The notes below the pieces were generated by a model. It had not been told where the DNA came from. It made no database searches and was given only the letters and a program-made list of their open reading frames with translations. A DNA stretch of 64,000 nucleotides from Alcaligenes faecalis (GTDB lineage: Bacteria > Pseudomonadota > Gammaproteobacteria > Burkholderiales > Burkholderiaceae_B): NCBI RefSeq assembly GCF_041521385.1, contig NZ_CP168006.1, positions 1,250,769 to 1,314,768 of the forward strand, given 5' to 3'. Positions within the stretch are counted from its first letter, which is position 1. Each line of letters begins with the position of its first letter. The position numbers and the translations under genes are program-made. This document shows positions 28,201 to 37,991 of the stretch, piece by piece.

Positions 28201-28637
28201 CGATTCTTTTCCGGCAAGGAGCCGGGTTTTAATCGGGCCTGAAACGACTGGCAGGATTTACCCAAATCATGCAGCAAAGCCGCCAAGCCAGAAAGCAGAT
28301 TGATTAGCGACAAATTGTGCCAATTATTCTCATCCGCCTGACGCAATACATCTCGGGAGGTGGAGTGCGTCGGCACTGCACCATACTCATTAAATTGACT
28401 GCGATTGCCCACCACCCACAACAATTCAGTGTGATCCTTGCCACGTATCCAATGACACGCAACCGCTGTATTTTTTCTAGCGGTTTGCCGCAACAATTTG
28501 CGTAAAGTATCCAGGCCGGCCTGCGTAATGGCCGTTTGCCAAGTACGCTCCCCTCGACGCTCTGCAAACTGATCCAAAATACGACGTGTTTGGACCAAGG
28601 CCTGTTTTGTACATTGCGACACCAGCAAAATATTCAT
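25224..28637 (-). CDS. cas3f: Cas2-Cas3 fusion nuclease-helicase (type I-F)
   Basis: A 1137-residue protein that combines adaptation and interference, as is specific to type I-F. Residues 1 to about 95 form the Cas2 domain (MNILLVSQCTKQALVQTRRIL). The HD nuclease follows (LLHDLGKSCQSFQARL, His-Asp near residue 123, then RHEWVSVRLF). The superfamily 2 helicase has motif I STGCGKT near residue 458, motif II LDEPDD near residue 611, and a later motif VI-like QLAGRVRRHR. Cas2 joins Cas1 for spacer capture, while Cas3 degrades Cascade-bound DNA. It begins 10 bases after cas1. All key motifs are intact. Confidence 0.96.
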   Translation of the reverse strand: MNILLVSQCTKQALVQTRRILDQFAERRGERTWQTAITQAGLDTLRKLLRQTARKNTAVACHWIRGKDHTELLWVVGNRSQFNEYGAVPTHSTSRDVLRQADENNWHNLSLINLLSGLAALLHDLGKSCQSFQARLKPGSLPEKNRYRHEWVSVRLFQAFVGPDDDQGWLHRLMLAGHKQADAHAFEQVWLGESGHVLYKDGLDQQTKQHRPFAQDGSGLPPLAQAIAWLVLTHHRLPACPDEQNPDPERRLWHGKKPYNGSAQALEHLLAKVNADWNEPWLEVADKQAIDRCQPYWHFPHGLPVRTLLWRQRAARFAKALQSHVLTGQDLLHDPYVMHLSRLSLMLADHYYSGLKKEEHRLQGEKNFPLYANTDRATGHLLQPLDEHLLGVEHQAGKLVHSLPSLRGQLPHLIAHRKLKKRSADARFHWQDKAADLAVAVRQESRDCGAFIVNMASTGCGKTLANARIMNALTDPALGLRCAFAIGLRTLTLQTGRSFQTDLGLDEDALAIQVGGSSQKALFEYYEQLAERSGSASRQSLIDESSHVIYDSNTDHPALKQLAHEPGAQKLLSAPLLVCTIDHLTPATESLRGGRQIAPMLRLLTGDLVLDEPDDFDLDDLPALTRLVHWAGLLGSRVLLSSATLAPALVQGLYLAYAAGRRWFQRNRGLRPDEPVQIACLWVDEFHQVYVPCRQAHEFEVQHHAFVQKRVQELGQQVVRRRAELLALPANMAKLSKHEQRIQFAQVARLGIFKLHKKNHSQDPHSGKRVSFGLLRMANINPLCEVALALYQAGMPDGVQLHVCVYHSQYPLVMRSAIEHMLDQVMNRRQPQAVFNHPLIRQKLDQSSAQDHLFLVVGSPVAEVGRDHDYDWAVVEPSSMRSIIQLAGRVRRHRSDQSDRDLNILLCNANLLHFSAGKGKPAFCRPGFEGTGPNLLESHYLASVLQPLVDEKHQFCVDARPRILPRALSQRQPRKSLVDLEHARLETQMLPREKNSSVSTASSVLNASSFWAEPQAHLLGFVQQMQPFREQTSQQVELVFLPDEDEILRLHKVQDQDRYGGKQYVPVDASLKHAVSVPEDKGAIRWQTESLEELMQRQAQEMDLSLEAFAYKFGMVSVGASENGWVWSEALGFSRKG

Positions 28638-28647
28638 GCCTGCAGCC

Positions 28648-29628
28648 CTACGAATCTACAACATCGGCTGAAACACTCATCGCAATATCTTTCAGGCTAT
28701 CGATCATAAAGTCCAACGACTCACTGCGCGTCAACGCCTCGATACACTGCCGTCGAAACTCCTGCTCCTGATCGCCATGCATCGCAGATAAAAACGCCTG
28801 CGGCAAAATAATGGCATCCTTAACCAAATCAGCCGCATCAAACACCAAGCCGCCTCGGCGTGTTTTGCCATGAAGCACCGCCAAGCCATGAGGCAAGCCC
28901 AGCACCCAGCACGCAGTCGCTCCCAGACCATAGGCCAGGTAATTACCATGATCCAAAAAACGATTGGCAGGGTCCAAGCCCTGCCCTTTTTTGACTCGGG
29001 AAAACTCACCATACTGCACCGCATTGGCGGCTATACGAAACAGCGCCTTGCTAAGCCGCGCCTCCTCTGTCAAAACATGCGTAACATCAGGTGCATATTG
29101 CAAAGAGGATGCACTTTTTTCTAATACAGCATCAAGCTCGGACAAAACCGGCTGAAAGCCCATGTCCTGTATCTCCCTACGCCCCCACTGAGAACGCAAG
29201 AATTTCAGTCGCAGGCTCTGCAATTTCAAGGCGGCTTGCAAGCGTAGATCGTCTTTAAACCAAAACCGCACCCAAGCCTGCAAGTATTCGGTAGGGCGAT
29301 ACTCACTTTGAGGACTAAGCCATGCCACCTCTACATCCATGGGGGAGCCTGCAAATAAAGGAGTCCCTCCTCCACCACAAAACCCCACAAGTACTCCTGC
29401 CTTAGCCAGCTCCCGCATGGCGGCCTGGGTCAACGACGTTCCGGTTCCCAACAAAATGCAGGTGGTATTGGCAATGGGGATATTCCAATACAAGGCTTTT
29501 TTTCCTGCGTCAGTTACGTACTCGACCCGCCCGCCATTAAGCAATACACGGCAATGTTCCAAATAATAAATATTTGCACGCTTGGAATGCAAAATAGTTT
29601 TCAAGTCGGAGGCGGCGATAGGTTCCAT
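28648..29628 (-). CDS. cas1: CRISPR integrase Cas1 (type I-F)
   Basis: A 326-residue Cas1 that integrates new spacers with the Cas2 part of Cas2-3. The metal-binding residues are visible: a glutamate in LTEEARLSKALFRIAA, a histidine in AVLHGKTRRGG, and an aspartate in LVFDAADLVKD. NRFLDHGNYLAYGLGATA is typical of I-F Cas1. It is the first gene of the cas operon. The 249 bases upstream, to the terminator of the receptor gene, must hold the promoter, but no convincing -35/-10 pair could be picked by eye. Confidence 0.97.
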   Translation of the reverse strand: MEPIAASDLKTILHSKRANIYYLEHCRVLLNGGRVEYVTDAGKKALYWNIPIANTTCILLGTGTSLTQAAMRELAKAGVLVGFCGGGGTPLFAGSPMDVEVAWLSPQSEYRPTEYLQAWVRFWFKDDLRLQAALKLQSLRLKFLRSQWGRREIQDMGFQPVLSELDAVLEKSASSLQYAPDVTHVLTEEARLSKALFRIAANAVQYGEFSRVKKGQGLDPANRFLDHGNYLAYGLGATACWVLGLPHGLAVLHGKTRRGGLVFDAADLVKDAIILPQAFLSAMHGDQEQEFRRQCIEALTRSESLDFMIDSLKDIAMSVSADVVDS

Positions 29629-29877
29629 AAATCAGCTTGTAACATCTTCTTTTTTATTTTTCTATTAGATAAATCAGCCGTTCATTTAATTAGCCAGCGT
29701 ACTACTTAAATACAAAACAACTGACGGCTGGTCGTCACGAAGTCAGGGGCTAATCACACTAGCAAGCACCCACCTAACAGTCACAAAAGAAATACTAAGA
29801 ACTAAAACTGTCAGAGTTATTCTGAAATAAAAGGCGTCATCCCGGTTTTAAGATACCGCGCTCAACATGCCAACAAA

Positions 29878-29900
29878 GGCAGGGGAGGTACTCCCCTGCC
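29878..29900 (-). terminator. Hairpin downstream of the TonB receptor gene
   Basis: Perfect 10-bp stem GGCAGGGGAG (29878-29887) with CTCCCCTGCC (29891-29900), loop of 3 bases, 6 bases beyond the stop codon on the minus strand. The T run after it is short. Confidence 0.7.
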
Positions 29901-29906
29901 CTATCC

Positions 29907-32105
29907 TTAAAACTCGGCGGACACACTCAACATGAAGGTACGAGGCTGCGACAAAACCAGATAGCCATTATTGGGATAACCGCCAACTGACGCCCAATAT
30001 GCCGTATCGGCCACATTCTCGACACTGGCCCGAAACGTCATGGGCACACCGGAGACCTTGCGCTGATAGCTGGCTCCCAGATCCCAACGTACCCAACCTG
30101 GCACACGGATCGCATTGGCCGAATCCGCATAACGGGCACCGGTGGCCAGCAACTGGGTATCCAGCGACAAGCCAGTCACCTGCGGCACATCCCAGGTCAA
30201 ACCCAGACTGCCTTGCCAGCGCGGCACGCCAATCACGCGCTGGCCTTCGCTAAGCGGATCACCCGTGTTTTTCTGCTTGGTATCCAGCGCAGTCACACCA
30301 CCGAGGATGCGCAAGGAATCCGTCAACTGACCGTAAAAGCTCAACTCCAGCCCGTTATGGCGATCCTTGCCCGACTCCACAAAACGCAGCGTGTCATTGA
30401 CCACGCCACGCGGTTTGGTCGTGGTGAAGAAGGTCAACCCGCCGCCCATGGAGCCATTGTCGTACTTGATACCCAGTTCTTTTTGCTTGGCAACAAACGC
30501 TGATAAACGCTGCCCTGCATTCTGAACGGGCTGGTTGTTAAAGCGAGTCGGAGCCAGATCACCTTGGGCCAGGCTTTCCGTATAGTTGCCATACAAAGCC
30601 CATTCATCCGTCAGCTTGAATACCACTCCTGCTGCGGGGCTGGTGTGTTGCTGACGGTCTTTGCGTTGCAGGGCCTGGGTTCCGTAGTCGTAGCTGCGCG
30701 TTTCCATAATCTGATGGCGCAAACCCAGCATGACTTCCAGCCTGTCATCCCAGAGGTACATCAAGTCGCCCAGGGTGTAACTCGTCAATTTGGTGCGCCC
30801 CACTAACGTCGGAGATCCCAGATCACCACCCGAAAAGGCAATGGGTGGCAAGGCATAGCTCACAGGATCATAGAGATTGCTGTCCTGCACGCTGCCCATG
30901 GCCCAGGCGTTTTTCTCCTTGTGGTCATACAGAGAAGCCGCAGCAACCAGTTCATGCAACACAGGGCCGGTTTCAAAACTGGCTCGCAAGCCCAGCTCGC
31001 CCGTTTTCACATCATCTCGTCGGGAGTTATCGAAACGTGAAAAGGTAGATTTACCCGAAACCGCATCGGTCACTGTCAGGCCCGCCAACTGATTTTCTTC
31101 CTTGCCATTTTTCATGCCAAAGGCCGCCCACAGCGTGATGGAATCATTCAGATCATATTCCCCACGCACCGTGCCAAAGACAGTTTTCTCATTGGAATAA
31201 GTCCAGGGCTGAGCAAAGTTACGCTTGTGAGAGGGCAGCTCCGGCAAGGCCGACAAGCCGGCCTGCAAGGTGACATTGGGCCGGACTTCGCGCAGCTTGT
31301 GCTCCTGATAGCCCAGGTCGGCAGACAAGCGTACACGCTCACCACGCCAATCCATCCCCACGGTATACAGGTCCAGACGGGTGTGTTCATTGTCGACCGC
31401 CGTATCACCGCTGCGTTTGATGGCATTGATGCGAATACCTGCCGCATCATCCGCAAAGCGACGCGAAATATCCGCCTTGATCTGGCTTTGCCCGCCACTG
31501 CCATAACCCACACCAAGCTTGGTCAGCGGATTCTCCCCCGCTCGTTTGGGCAGCACATTGATCGTGCCCCCAATACCACCGCCAGAAGGTGCGGCACCGT
31601 ACAGAAAGCCGCCTGCTCCATGCAGCACTTCAATACGCTCGGCCAGTTCGGCCGCGGTCGCTTGCCGGGGCAGCAAACCAAACAAGCCGTTGTAAGCAAT
31701 ATCATCGGAAGCCGTCAAAAAGCCCCGAATGAAAAAGCTTTCCTGGAAGTTGCCAAAACCACGCGCCACCCGCACGGAAGGATCATGGCGCACCACATCG
31801 GCTACCGTGGTCGCCTGCAATTGCTCGATATAGCGGCTGGTATAGCTGTTGACGCTAAAGGGCGAGTCCATATTATCCAGAGCCCCCAATATCCCCACCC
31901 GGCCACCGCTGGCGACCTGGCCGCCCGCATACTCGGGCAGCAAACCCTGACGCGAGGCATCTGCACTGGCATTGACGGTAATGGTGGACAACTCCTGCGC
32001 CTGGACAACATCCGCCTGGTCTTGCGCCTGAGCCTGTACATGGAGAGCAAGCAGGGATAAGACAAGAGAGCGTCCCAGGCAAGGTTTAAATAGACGTGTC
32101 ATCAC
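29907..32105 (-). CDS. TonB-dependent siderophore receptor
   Basis: A 732-residue outer membrane receptor. A signal peptide ends near HVQAQAQ. The plug domain follows (NMDSPFSVNSYTSRYIEQ, VVRHDPSVRVARGFGNFQESFFIRG, EVLHGAGGFLYG). The 22-strand barrel ends with aromatic RTFMLSVSAEF, the usual C-terminal outer membrane signature. It takes up ferric siderophores using TonB energy; the ligand is unknown. It lies 9 bases after the YncE-like gene behind a Fur-box-like site, so both should be induced by iron limitation. The arrangement recalls the yncD/yncE pair of E. coli. Confidence 0.93.
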   Translation of the reverse strand: MMTRLFKPCLGRSLVLSLLALHVQAQAQDQADVVQAQELSTITVNASADASRQGLLPEYAGGQVASGGRVGILGALDNMDSPFSVNSYTSRYIEQLQATTVADVVRHDPSVRVARGFGNFQESFFIRGFLTASDDIAYNGLFGLLPRQATAAELAERIEVLHGAGGFLYGAAPSGGGIGGTINVLPKRAGENPLTKLGVGYGSGGQSQIKADISRRFADDAAGIRINAIKRSGDTAVDNEHTRLDLYTVGMDWRGERVRLSADLGYQEHKLREVRPNVTLQAGLSALPELPSHKRNFAQPWTYSNEKTVFGTVRGEYDLNDSITLWAAFGMKNGKEENQLAGLTVTDAVSGKSTFSRFDNSRRDDVKTGELGLRASFETGPVLHELVAAASLYDHKEKNAWAMGSVQDSNLYDPVSYALPPIAFSGGDLGSPTLVGRTKLTSYTLGDLMYLWDDRLEVMLGLRHQIMETRSYDYGTQALQRKDRQQHTSPAAGVVFKLTDEWALYGNYTESLAQGDLAPTRFNNQPVQNAGQRLSAFVAKQKELGIKYDNGSMGGGLTFFTTTKPRGVVNDTLRFVESGKDRHNGLELSFYGQLTDSLRILGGVTALDTKQKNTGDPLSEGQRVIGVPRWQGSLGLTWDVPQVTGLSLDTQLLATGARYADSANAIRVPGWVRWDLGASYQRKVSGVPMTFRASVENVADTAYWASVGGYPNNGYLVLSQPRTFMLSVSAEF

Positions 32106-32114
32106 GATTACCTA

Positions 32115-33233
32115 TCAACCCTTGATGTTCTTCAGGTCAATACGCACCACGCTCTCACGCTTGCTGGCTTTGTACTGAGGGGTGAACGGTGCTTTAACAG
32201 TGACGTACAACTGACTGTCCGGGCCCAGCTCCAGGCTGTTGGGGTTTTCGGGCAAGTTGTACTGCGCCTTGACCGCATAGCTGGCGCCATCCAATACAGA
32301 CACCTTGCCTTGCTCGCGGTGCGTCAAATACAGCTCGTCACGATCGGCGTTATACAGGATATCCATCGCATCGCCCACCGGCAGTTGCTGCAGCAATTTA
32401 CCGTCGCGGGCATCCAGCACATACACAGTTTTCTGATCTTTGGTTTCCGTCACATACAGACGATTGCGGGCGGAATCCAGCGCGAAATTCAAGAGCAAGG
32501 CGGGTTTGACGCCAGCCGGTTTCCAGCGCTGTTCGATCTTGTTGGTCTGAGTATTCACCACCATCACCTCGCCATCGCCATCGCCATTGGCAGCATACAA
32601 ACGATGCGAGGCCGAATCCACCAGCAAGCCGGTCACCCATTTGCCTGCGTTTTCAATGGTGTCAATCAGTTCCAGATTACGATCATCCAGTACCCAGATC
32701 ACGGCAGGCGCACCGACGGCTCCCACATAGACACGACCTTGCTGAGGATCGTGACGAATCGTACGCGGCCCCATTTTGGTGTCATCAAAACTCCTATTGT
32801 TGAAATGGACGCGCTCTATGCCCCCGTCCTCCTTTAGCTCTACTTTGGAGACGGCAGCAGCCAGACTATTGGTAACGTACAGAGCGTCGCCCGAGGCGTT
32901 TCTTGTCAGGCCGAAGTTGCTCTCGTCGGTATATATCGTCCCCTTCACATCCAGGGTGATGGGGTCCAGCTTGTAGATCACACCACCACGAACCGAGGGT
33001 GCCCGCTCTGCCGAGGCGACATACAAGGAATTGTCAAAAGGGCTGTAAACCGTTTGATAAATCCCGTAGGCCAGATCCTTGCGCAAGGCTCCTTCTGCCG
33101 TAATCGAAGTCTTTTGTGCCAGCTCCGGCGTCAGAGGCAACGAGACCGCCTCGGCCGGCTGGGCGTAAGCAAGCGATCCTGCGCTCAGCAAAGCGGCAGA
33201 CAAAACAGACAAAGCGAGACAACGTGTAAACAT
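32115..33233 (-). CDS. YncE-like periplasmic beta-propeller protein
   Basis: A 372-residue secreted protein. A signal peptide (MFTRCLALSVLSAALLSAG, cleavage near LAYAQ) is followed by seven or so WD/NHL-like beta-propeller repeats such as TNSLAAAVSKVEL, RVYVGAVGAPAVIWVLDDRN, RLYVTETKDQKTVYVLDARD and DELYLTHREQGKVSVLDG. YncE of E. coli is Fur-repressed and periplasmic with uncertain function. This gene heads an operon with a TonB receptor and has a Fur-box-like site upstream, suggesting a role in iron uptake (inference). Confidence 0.87.
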   Translation of the reverse strand: MFTRCLALSVLSAALLSAGSLAYAQPAEAVSLPLTPELAQKTSITAEGALRKDLAYGIYQTVYSPFDNSLYVASAERAPSVRGGVIYKLDPITLDVKGTIYTDESNFGLTRNASGDALYVTNSLAAAVSKVELKEDGGIERVHFNNRSFDDTKMGPRTIRHDPQQGRVYVGAVGAPAVIWVLDDRNLELIDTIENAGKWVTGLLVDSASHRLYAANGDGDGEVMVVNTQTNKIEQRWKPAGVKPALLLNFALDSARNRLYVTETKDQKTVYVLDARDGKLLQQLPVGDAMDILYNADRDELYLTHREQGKVSVLDGASYAVKAQYNLPENPNSLELGPDSQLYVTVKAPFTPQYKASKRESVVRIDLKNIKG

Positions 33234-33255
33234 GGGAATATCCTGTTTTCTAAAT

Positions 33256-33274
33256 AAAAGTGATTATCATTTTT
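33256..33274. promoter_or_regulatory. Fur-box-like site upstream of the yncE-receptor operon
   Basis: The core TGATTATCATT (33261-33271) in an AT-rich context matches about 13 of 19 positions of the Fur consensus. It lies 22 bases before the YncE-like start codon (minus strand), the right place to block transcription when iron is ample. Confidence 0.65.
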
Positions 33275-33450
33275 ATTATTACATTAAGCACTTCCATGCT
33301 CAAAACCGGGATATCCCTGCACCTTAAGGGGAAATACGCGAGACTAAATCAGCCACTTGCCTATCCCCCACGTGACTGCCCTCGCTACAATATCGACTCA
33401 GCCGCCTTCTGGGCGGCCTTGTTGTTGAATTCCCTGACCTGTACTGCGCT

Positions 33451-36087
33451 ATGACCTCTGCTGCCGATCTGTCCGCCCACACGCCCATGATGCGTCAATA
33501 CCTTCAGCTCAAAGCGGAGGCTGGCTCGCATCTGTTGTTCTATCGGATGGGGGATTTCTATGAGATGTTCTACGCCGATGCCGAGCGTGGCGCGCGCCTG
33601 CTGAACCTGACACTGACCAAGCGTGGTTCCTCCAATGGCGAGCCCATCCCGATGGCAGGGGTACCTTTTCATGCCATGGAAGGGTATCTGGCACGTTTGG
33701 TTGCCTTGGGCGAGTCCGTCGCCATCTGTGAACAAGTCGGTGACCCGGCTGCCAGCAAAGGCCCGGTCGAGCGCAAGATCATGCGCGTGGTCACCCCTGG
33801 CACACTGACCGACGATGCCTTGTTGCCTCCCAAGGCAGATCGCCTGATCGCCGCTTGCACACTCATCAAAGTACAACGTCAGGAAATGGTGGGACTGGCC
33901 TGGATGAACCTGGCCAGTGGTGAATTTCTGGTCAGCCAGTGCGAGCCAGACATGCTGGATACGGAACTGAACCGTATCGGCCCTGTAGAACTGGTCTACC
34001 CCGAATCGCTGCGCCCTGCCCCGGAACTGCCCCAAGCCAGTTGCCACACCTTGCCAGACTGGCACTTTGCACAAGACGGTTCGCGCGAAACCCTGCTGGA
34101 CCATTTCGATCTGGACTCCTTGGCCAGCTTTGGTCTGGACGAGCTGCCTGCGGCGACAGCGGCGGCCGGAGCCTTGCTGCGCTATGTCGGCAGCACACAA
34201 TCCCAATCCCTGGTTCACATCACCGCTATCCGGGTTCAGCACAGTTCGGACTTTCTGGTGCTGGATGCGGTCACGCGCAAGAATCTGGAAATTACCGAAA
34301 CCATTAGCGGTGAAACCAGCCCAACCCTGTTCTCCACACTGGACCATTGCCAAACCCCCATGGGCAGCCGCTTGCTGCGCCGCTGGCTGCATCATCCCTT
34401 GCGTCTGAACCACGCCGTTCAGCAGCGTCAGGACGTGGTGTCCCTGTTCTTCCAGACCCAGCAAAGCGCCAGCCTGAATGCAGGTGATCCTTTGGGTGCG
34501 CTGCGTCATGCCCTGCGCCGTTTTCCAGACCTGGAGCGTATTGCCACGCGTATTTCCCTGCGCAGCGTGCGTCCCCGGGAGCTGGCCAGTTTGCGCGACG
34601 CACTGGCAACGCTACCCGAACTGCGTCAGGAATTGGAACAGAACTTTGCGCAGTCTGAACATTTGTATGGGCATTTGTTAAGTTTGGCTCTGGACCCGGA
34701 GCTAGCCTCTTTGCTGCAGGCAGCTATTGCCCCCGAGCCAGCCTTGCTAATCCGTGATGGGGGTGTCATTGCCGATGGCTACGATGCCGATCTGGACGAA
34801 TTGCGCAGCTTGGCCAGCGACAGCGGCGATGTGCTGGTCAAGATCGAAGCCCGTGAGCGCGAACGTACCGGCATCGCCACCTTGCGCGTCGAATACAACC
34901 GTGTGCATGGTTTCTTTATTGAGGTCAGCCGTGGTCAGGCCGACAAAGTCCCCGACGACTACCGCCGCCGCCAGACACTGAAAAACGCCGAACGCTTCAT
35001 CACACCTGAACTAAAAGAATGGGAAGACAAAGTCCTGTCCGCGAAGGACCGCAGTCTGAGCCGCGAAAAGTTCCTGTTCGATGAATTGCTGGACAAGCTA
35101 CAAAGCTATGCAGGCCCCTTGGCCTTGTGCTCCAGCGCCCTGGCGGAACTGGATACCCTGTCTTCCCTGGCGCTGCATGCGTTGGACAATAACTGGGTCG
35201 CCCCGGAACTAAGCGAACAGGCCGGCATCTGGATTGAAGCGGGTCGTCATCCCGTGGTGGAACACAGTATCGAGCGATTCACACCCAACCATTGTGAGAT
35301 GCACGCACAACGCCGCATGTTGCTGATTACCGGCCCGAATATGGGTGGTAAGTCCACCTATATGCGCCAGGTTGCCTTGATTGCCTTATTGGCCCGCATC
35401 GGTAGCTTTGTACCGGCCAGCACGGCCCGTATTGGTCAGATCGATCGCATCTTTACCCGTATCGGTGCGGCTGATGACCTGGCCGGTGGCCGCTCCACCT
35501 TCATGATGGAAATGACTGAAGCAGCAGCGATTCTGGCTGGCGCCACCCCCTACAGTCTCGTGCTGATGGATGAAATTGGCCGCGGCACCTCCACCTATGA
35601 TGGTCTGGCCCTGGCCTGGTCCATCGCGCATCGCCTGCTCAGCCACAATCAGGCATTGACCCTGTTTGCCACGCACTACTTTGAAATCACGCGTCTGCCT
35701 AACGAGCTAGCTGCCGCTGCGAACGTACACCTGGCCGCCGCAGAATCGGCTTCGGGCATTGTATTCCTGCACGAAGTTCAGGAAGGTCCGGCCAGTCGCA
35801 GTTACGGGATTCAGGTTGCACAGCGTGCCGGCATCCCCTCTGCGGTGATTCGTCAGGCCAGCCGTGAGCTCAGCCGCCTGGAAGCACAGAATGATCCTAG
35901 TGCCCAACTGGATCTATTCAATGCAGGTAGCGCCCCCGAAGCCACGGTGGCGGAACCTGATCCAACCACAGAACAGGCACTGGAACTGCTGGATCAGTTC
36001 AAACAACTGGATGTAGATGACATGAGCGCACGCGATGCCCTGGATCTGCTGTATCGCTGGAAAAAAGAGATGAAACCCGCTGACTAA
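33451..36087 (+). CDS. mutS: DNA mismatch repair ATPase MutS
   Basis: An 878-residue MutS that recognises base mismatches and small loops and starts repair with MutL. The mismatch-reading Phe-X-Glu is Phe36-Tyr37-Glu38 in GDFYEMFY. The ATPase domain contains Walker [15 protein letters not shown] near residue 630, [14 protein letters not shown], Walker [17 protein letters not shown] and the FATHYFE segment. Length and domain order are standard, so repair is probably functional. The gene stands alone, divergent from the YncE-like gene. Intact MutS matters for the stability of the short repeats in this window. Confidence 0.97.
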   Translation: MTSAADLSAHTPMMRQYLQLKAEAGSHLLFYRMGDFYEMFYADAERGARLLNLTLTKRGSSNGEPIPMAGVPFHAMEGYLARLVALGESVAICEQVGDPAASKGPVERKIMRVVTPGTLTDDALLPPKADRLIAACTLIKVQRQEMVGLAWMNLASGEFLVSQCEPDMLDTELNRIGPVELVYPESLRPAPELPQASCHTLPDWHFAQDGSRETLLDHFDLDSLASFGLDELPAATAAAGALLRYVGSTQSQSLVHITAIRVQHSSDFLVLDAVTRKNLEITETISGETSPTLFSTLDHCQTPMGSRLLRRWLHHPLRLNHAVQQRQDVVSLFFQTQQSASLNAGDPLGALRHALRRFPDLERIATRISLRSVRPRELASLRDALATLPELRQELEQNFAQSEHLYGHLLSLALDPELASLLQAAIAPEPALLIRDGGVIADGYDADLDELRSLASDSGDVLVKIEARERERTGIATLRVEYNRVHGFFIEVSRGQADKVPDDYRRRQTLKNAERFITPELKEWEDKVLSAKDRSLSREKFLFDELLDKLQSYAGPLALCSSALAELDTLSSLALHALDNNWVAPELSEQAGIWIEAGRHPVVEHSIERFTPNHCEMHAQRRMLLITGPNMGGKSTYMRQVALIALLARIGSFVPASTARIGQIDRIFTRIGAADDLAGGRSTFMMEMTEAAAILAGATPYSLVLMDEIGRGTSTYDGLALAWSIAHRLLSHNQALTLFATHYFEITRLPNELAAAANVHLAAAESASGIVFLHEVQEGPASRSYGIQVAQRAGIPSAVIRQASRELSRLEAQNDPSAQLDLFNAGSAPEATVAEPDPTTEQALELLDQFKQLDVDDMSARDALDLLYRWKKEMKPAD

Positions 36088-36436
36088 AACAAAGGGAGCC
36101 GTTATGGCTCCCTCAGGCAGCTCTTTCAGTGTGGTCTCTGGATGCCGATCTCACAACCTTTGCTTGCTCTGTGCCATTGACGCCAAAGGCCCAAAGGCTT
36201 CGGGGAACCTCTATCCAGTCTGCACGCTGGACTCCAGGAAAAACCGTGACCATCGAAGCATCGGATTTCCAGATTGACTAAGTGCCAATCATCACCCATC
36301 CATTCTGCCCGAATACAGCCAAACTATTTTTCCGCTTTCTTTGCGCTTCATCCGCCTTAGGCACAAACAGCACAGCAGCCGAGGCAAGCCGGATCAGTTA
36401 AGCTACGGGCTAATTTAATTCTTGTTCGGGCAGTCC
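36088..36436. other. Gap between mutS and the oxygenase gene
   Basis: About 350 bases. A short hairpin (GGGAGCC 36094-36100, GGCTCCC 36106-36112) just after the mutS stop may end transcription but lacks a clear T run. Short open frames of under 60 codons exist, but none has a convincing start or known motif. Nothing else is supported. Confidence 0.55.
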
Positions 36437-37627
36437 ATGACTATCGACCAGCCATTGACCCTTTTGGGTGGCATCAGCGCGCATGAATTCATGCAAACCT
36501 ACTGGCAACGCAAACCGTTATTGATACGCGGCGCCATCCCTAATTTCCAGCACTCGCTAAGCATAGACAATATCCGTGAGCTGGTAACGCGTGAAGAGGT
36601 CGAGTCGCGCCTGATCATGCATGATGGCGAAGACTGGGAAATGGAAACCGGGCCTTTTGACGAACTGCCGCCCGCCTCGCAGCCCAACTGGACCGCCCTG
36701 GCACAAAGCGTGGATCTGCACGACGACAACACCGCTGCCCTGATGCGTCAGTTCCGCTTCATTGGCGATGCCCGTCTGGATGACGCCATGATCAGTATTG
36801 CCTCTGACGGCGGTGGCGTAGGCCCACACTTTGACAGCTACGATGTGTTCCTGCTGCAAGCCCACGGCAAGCGCCATTGGCGTATCAGCCAGCAAAAAGA
36901 CTTAAGCCTGGTGCCCGACCTGCCCTTGAAGATTTTGCGCAATTTTCAGGTCGAAGAAGAGTTCACCCTGGAACCCGGCGATATGCTGTATCTGCCCCCG
37001 CACGTGGCGCATGACGGGATTGCGATTGGCGACTGCATGACAATTTCCATCGGCTTTCGCTCGCCTACCCAGGCAACGCTAGCTCGTGGTTTGATGGACG
37101 CCGCCTCGGATCAACTGGCCGCTGCCAGTGGTGAAGGCTTTGGCCTGTATGCCGACCCGCCCATGTCCATGCCCGAAACCATGCAGCAACGCTACACTGA
37201 CCCAGACGCACAGGCCAGCACCACGCCTGCCGCCTTGCCGGAAAACCTGATTCAAAAGTCGCTGGATGCCTTGAACGCCATTCGTTTTGACGAAGCACTG
37301 GCCTCACGTTTTCTGGGCGTCTGGCTGACCGAATTGCCCAGCAATAGCTGGTTCGACATCGCCGAAGACCCGGTGGATCTGCACGACCCCGAGCTGCCTG
37401 AGGGCCGCTTGGTTTTGGATCGCTGTTCGCGCATGATGTACCGCGACAATGAACTGTACATCAACGGCGAGGTCGCCCCCTGCCCGGCCAGCCCGGCGCT
37501 GAAACAATTGGCTGACCAGCGTGAACTCTTAATTCCCGGCGAGCATTTTGAAGCCCTGGATGAAGATGAACGCGAAATGCTGAATGCCTGGCTGGATGAC
37601 GGCTGGCTGCAATTCAAGGAAAACTGA
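36437..37627 (+). CDS. roxA: Cupin/JmjC-type ribosomal protein oxygenase (RoxA/YcfD family)
   Basis: A 396-residue Fe(II)/2-oxoglutarate-dependent oxygenase. In E. coli the homologue YcfD hydroxylates an arginine of ribosomal protein L16. The iron triad is visible: His131 and Asp133 in GPHFDSYDVF, and a distal histidine in PPHVAHDG (His189 or His192). KRHW and LEPGDMLYLPP complete the cupin core, and a winged C-terminal domain ends the protein. ATG at 36437 is preferred to a TTG at 36422, because TIDQPLTLLGGISAHEF is family-like. A strong terminator follows. Confidence 0.9.
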   Translation: MTIDQPLTLLGGISAHEFMQTYWQRKPLLIRGAIPNFQHSLSIDNIRELVTREEVESRLIMHDGEDWEMETGPFDELPPASQPNWTALAQSVDLHDDNTAALMRQFRFIGDARLDDAMISIASDGGGVGPHFDSYDVFLLQAHGKRHWRISQQKDLSLVPDLPLKILRNFQVEEEFTLEPGDMLYLPPHVAHDGIAIGDCMTISIGFRSPTQATLARGLMDAASDQLAAASGEGFGLYADPPMSMPETMQQRYTDPDAQASTTPAALPENLIQKSLDALNAIRFDEALASRFLGVWLTELPSNSWFDIAEDPVDLHDPELPEGRLVLDRCSRMMYRDNELYINGEVAPCPASPALKQLADQRELLIPGEHFEALDEDEREMLNAWLDDGWLQFKEN

Positions 37628-37658
37628 GCACCGAGCCACTAGCTCTGGCGAGTTCAGC

Positions 37659-37696
37659 AAAAAAGCGGGGCAGCTTGCAGGCTACCTCGCTTTTTT
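37659..37696. terminator. Terminator downstream of roxA
   Basis: A 12-bp stem (37659-37670 with 37685-37696, one G-T pair) is flanked by six A residues and six T residues, so it can terminate in either direction. Confidence 0.85.
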
Positions 37697-37739
37697 ATCT
37701 CTAGCCCCAAAAGAATCGAAAGCCCGATATAGTTGCTGA

Positions 37740-37803
37740 TTGCGGTTGCGGTTGCGGTTGCGGTTGCGGTTGCGGTTGCAGTTGCGGTTGCGGTTGCGGT
37801 TGC
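37740..37803. repeat. TTGCGG hexanucleotide tandem repeat
   Basis: Ten consecutive 6-base units of TTGCGG with one TTGCAG variant (seventh unit), plus a partial unit. Because the unit is a multiple of three, it keeps an open frame of alternating valine and alanine, starting from a TTG at 37733. That frame has no ribosome binding site and is not called as a gene. The repeat lies between the roxA terminator and the BenE-type gene, about 290 bases before the latter. Confidence 0.95.
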
Positions 37804-37991
37804 CACAGTATTATTCACGCCATCCAGCAAGAAAAAGCACTATCATGAAAAACGCAATTCACAAGATGAGCAACTCGTCATAAAGCCACCATTAGTGACT
37901 TTGCAGCCCAGCTTCAATCCAGCTCGGGTCACACTCAACAATCCTGTAGCCACCCCACTCCATATAGTCAGGCACCTACCTAATTCAAAAG

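Noticed and set aside
33385..34509. 374-residue open frame on the minus strand
   Set aside because: It lies wholly opposite mutS, which has complete motifs; long antisense frames are common in such codon-biased genes.
36104..36280. Short open frame after mutS
   Set aside because: Fewer than 60 codons, overlaps a terminator-like hairpin and shows no motif.
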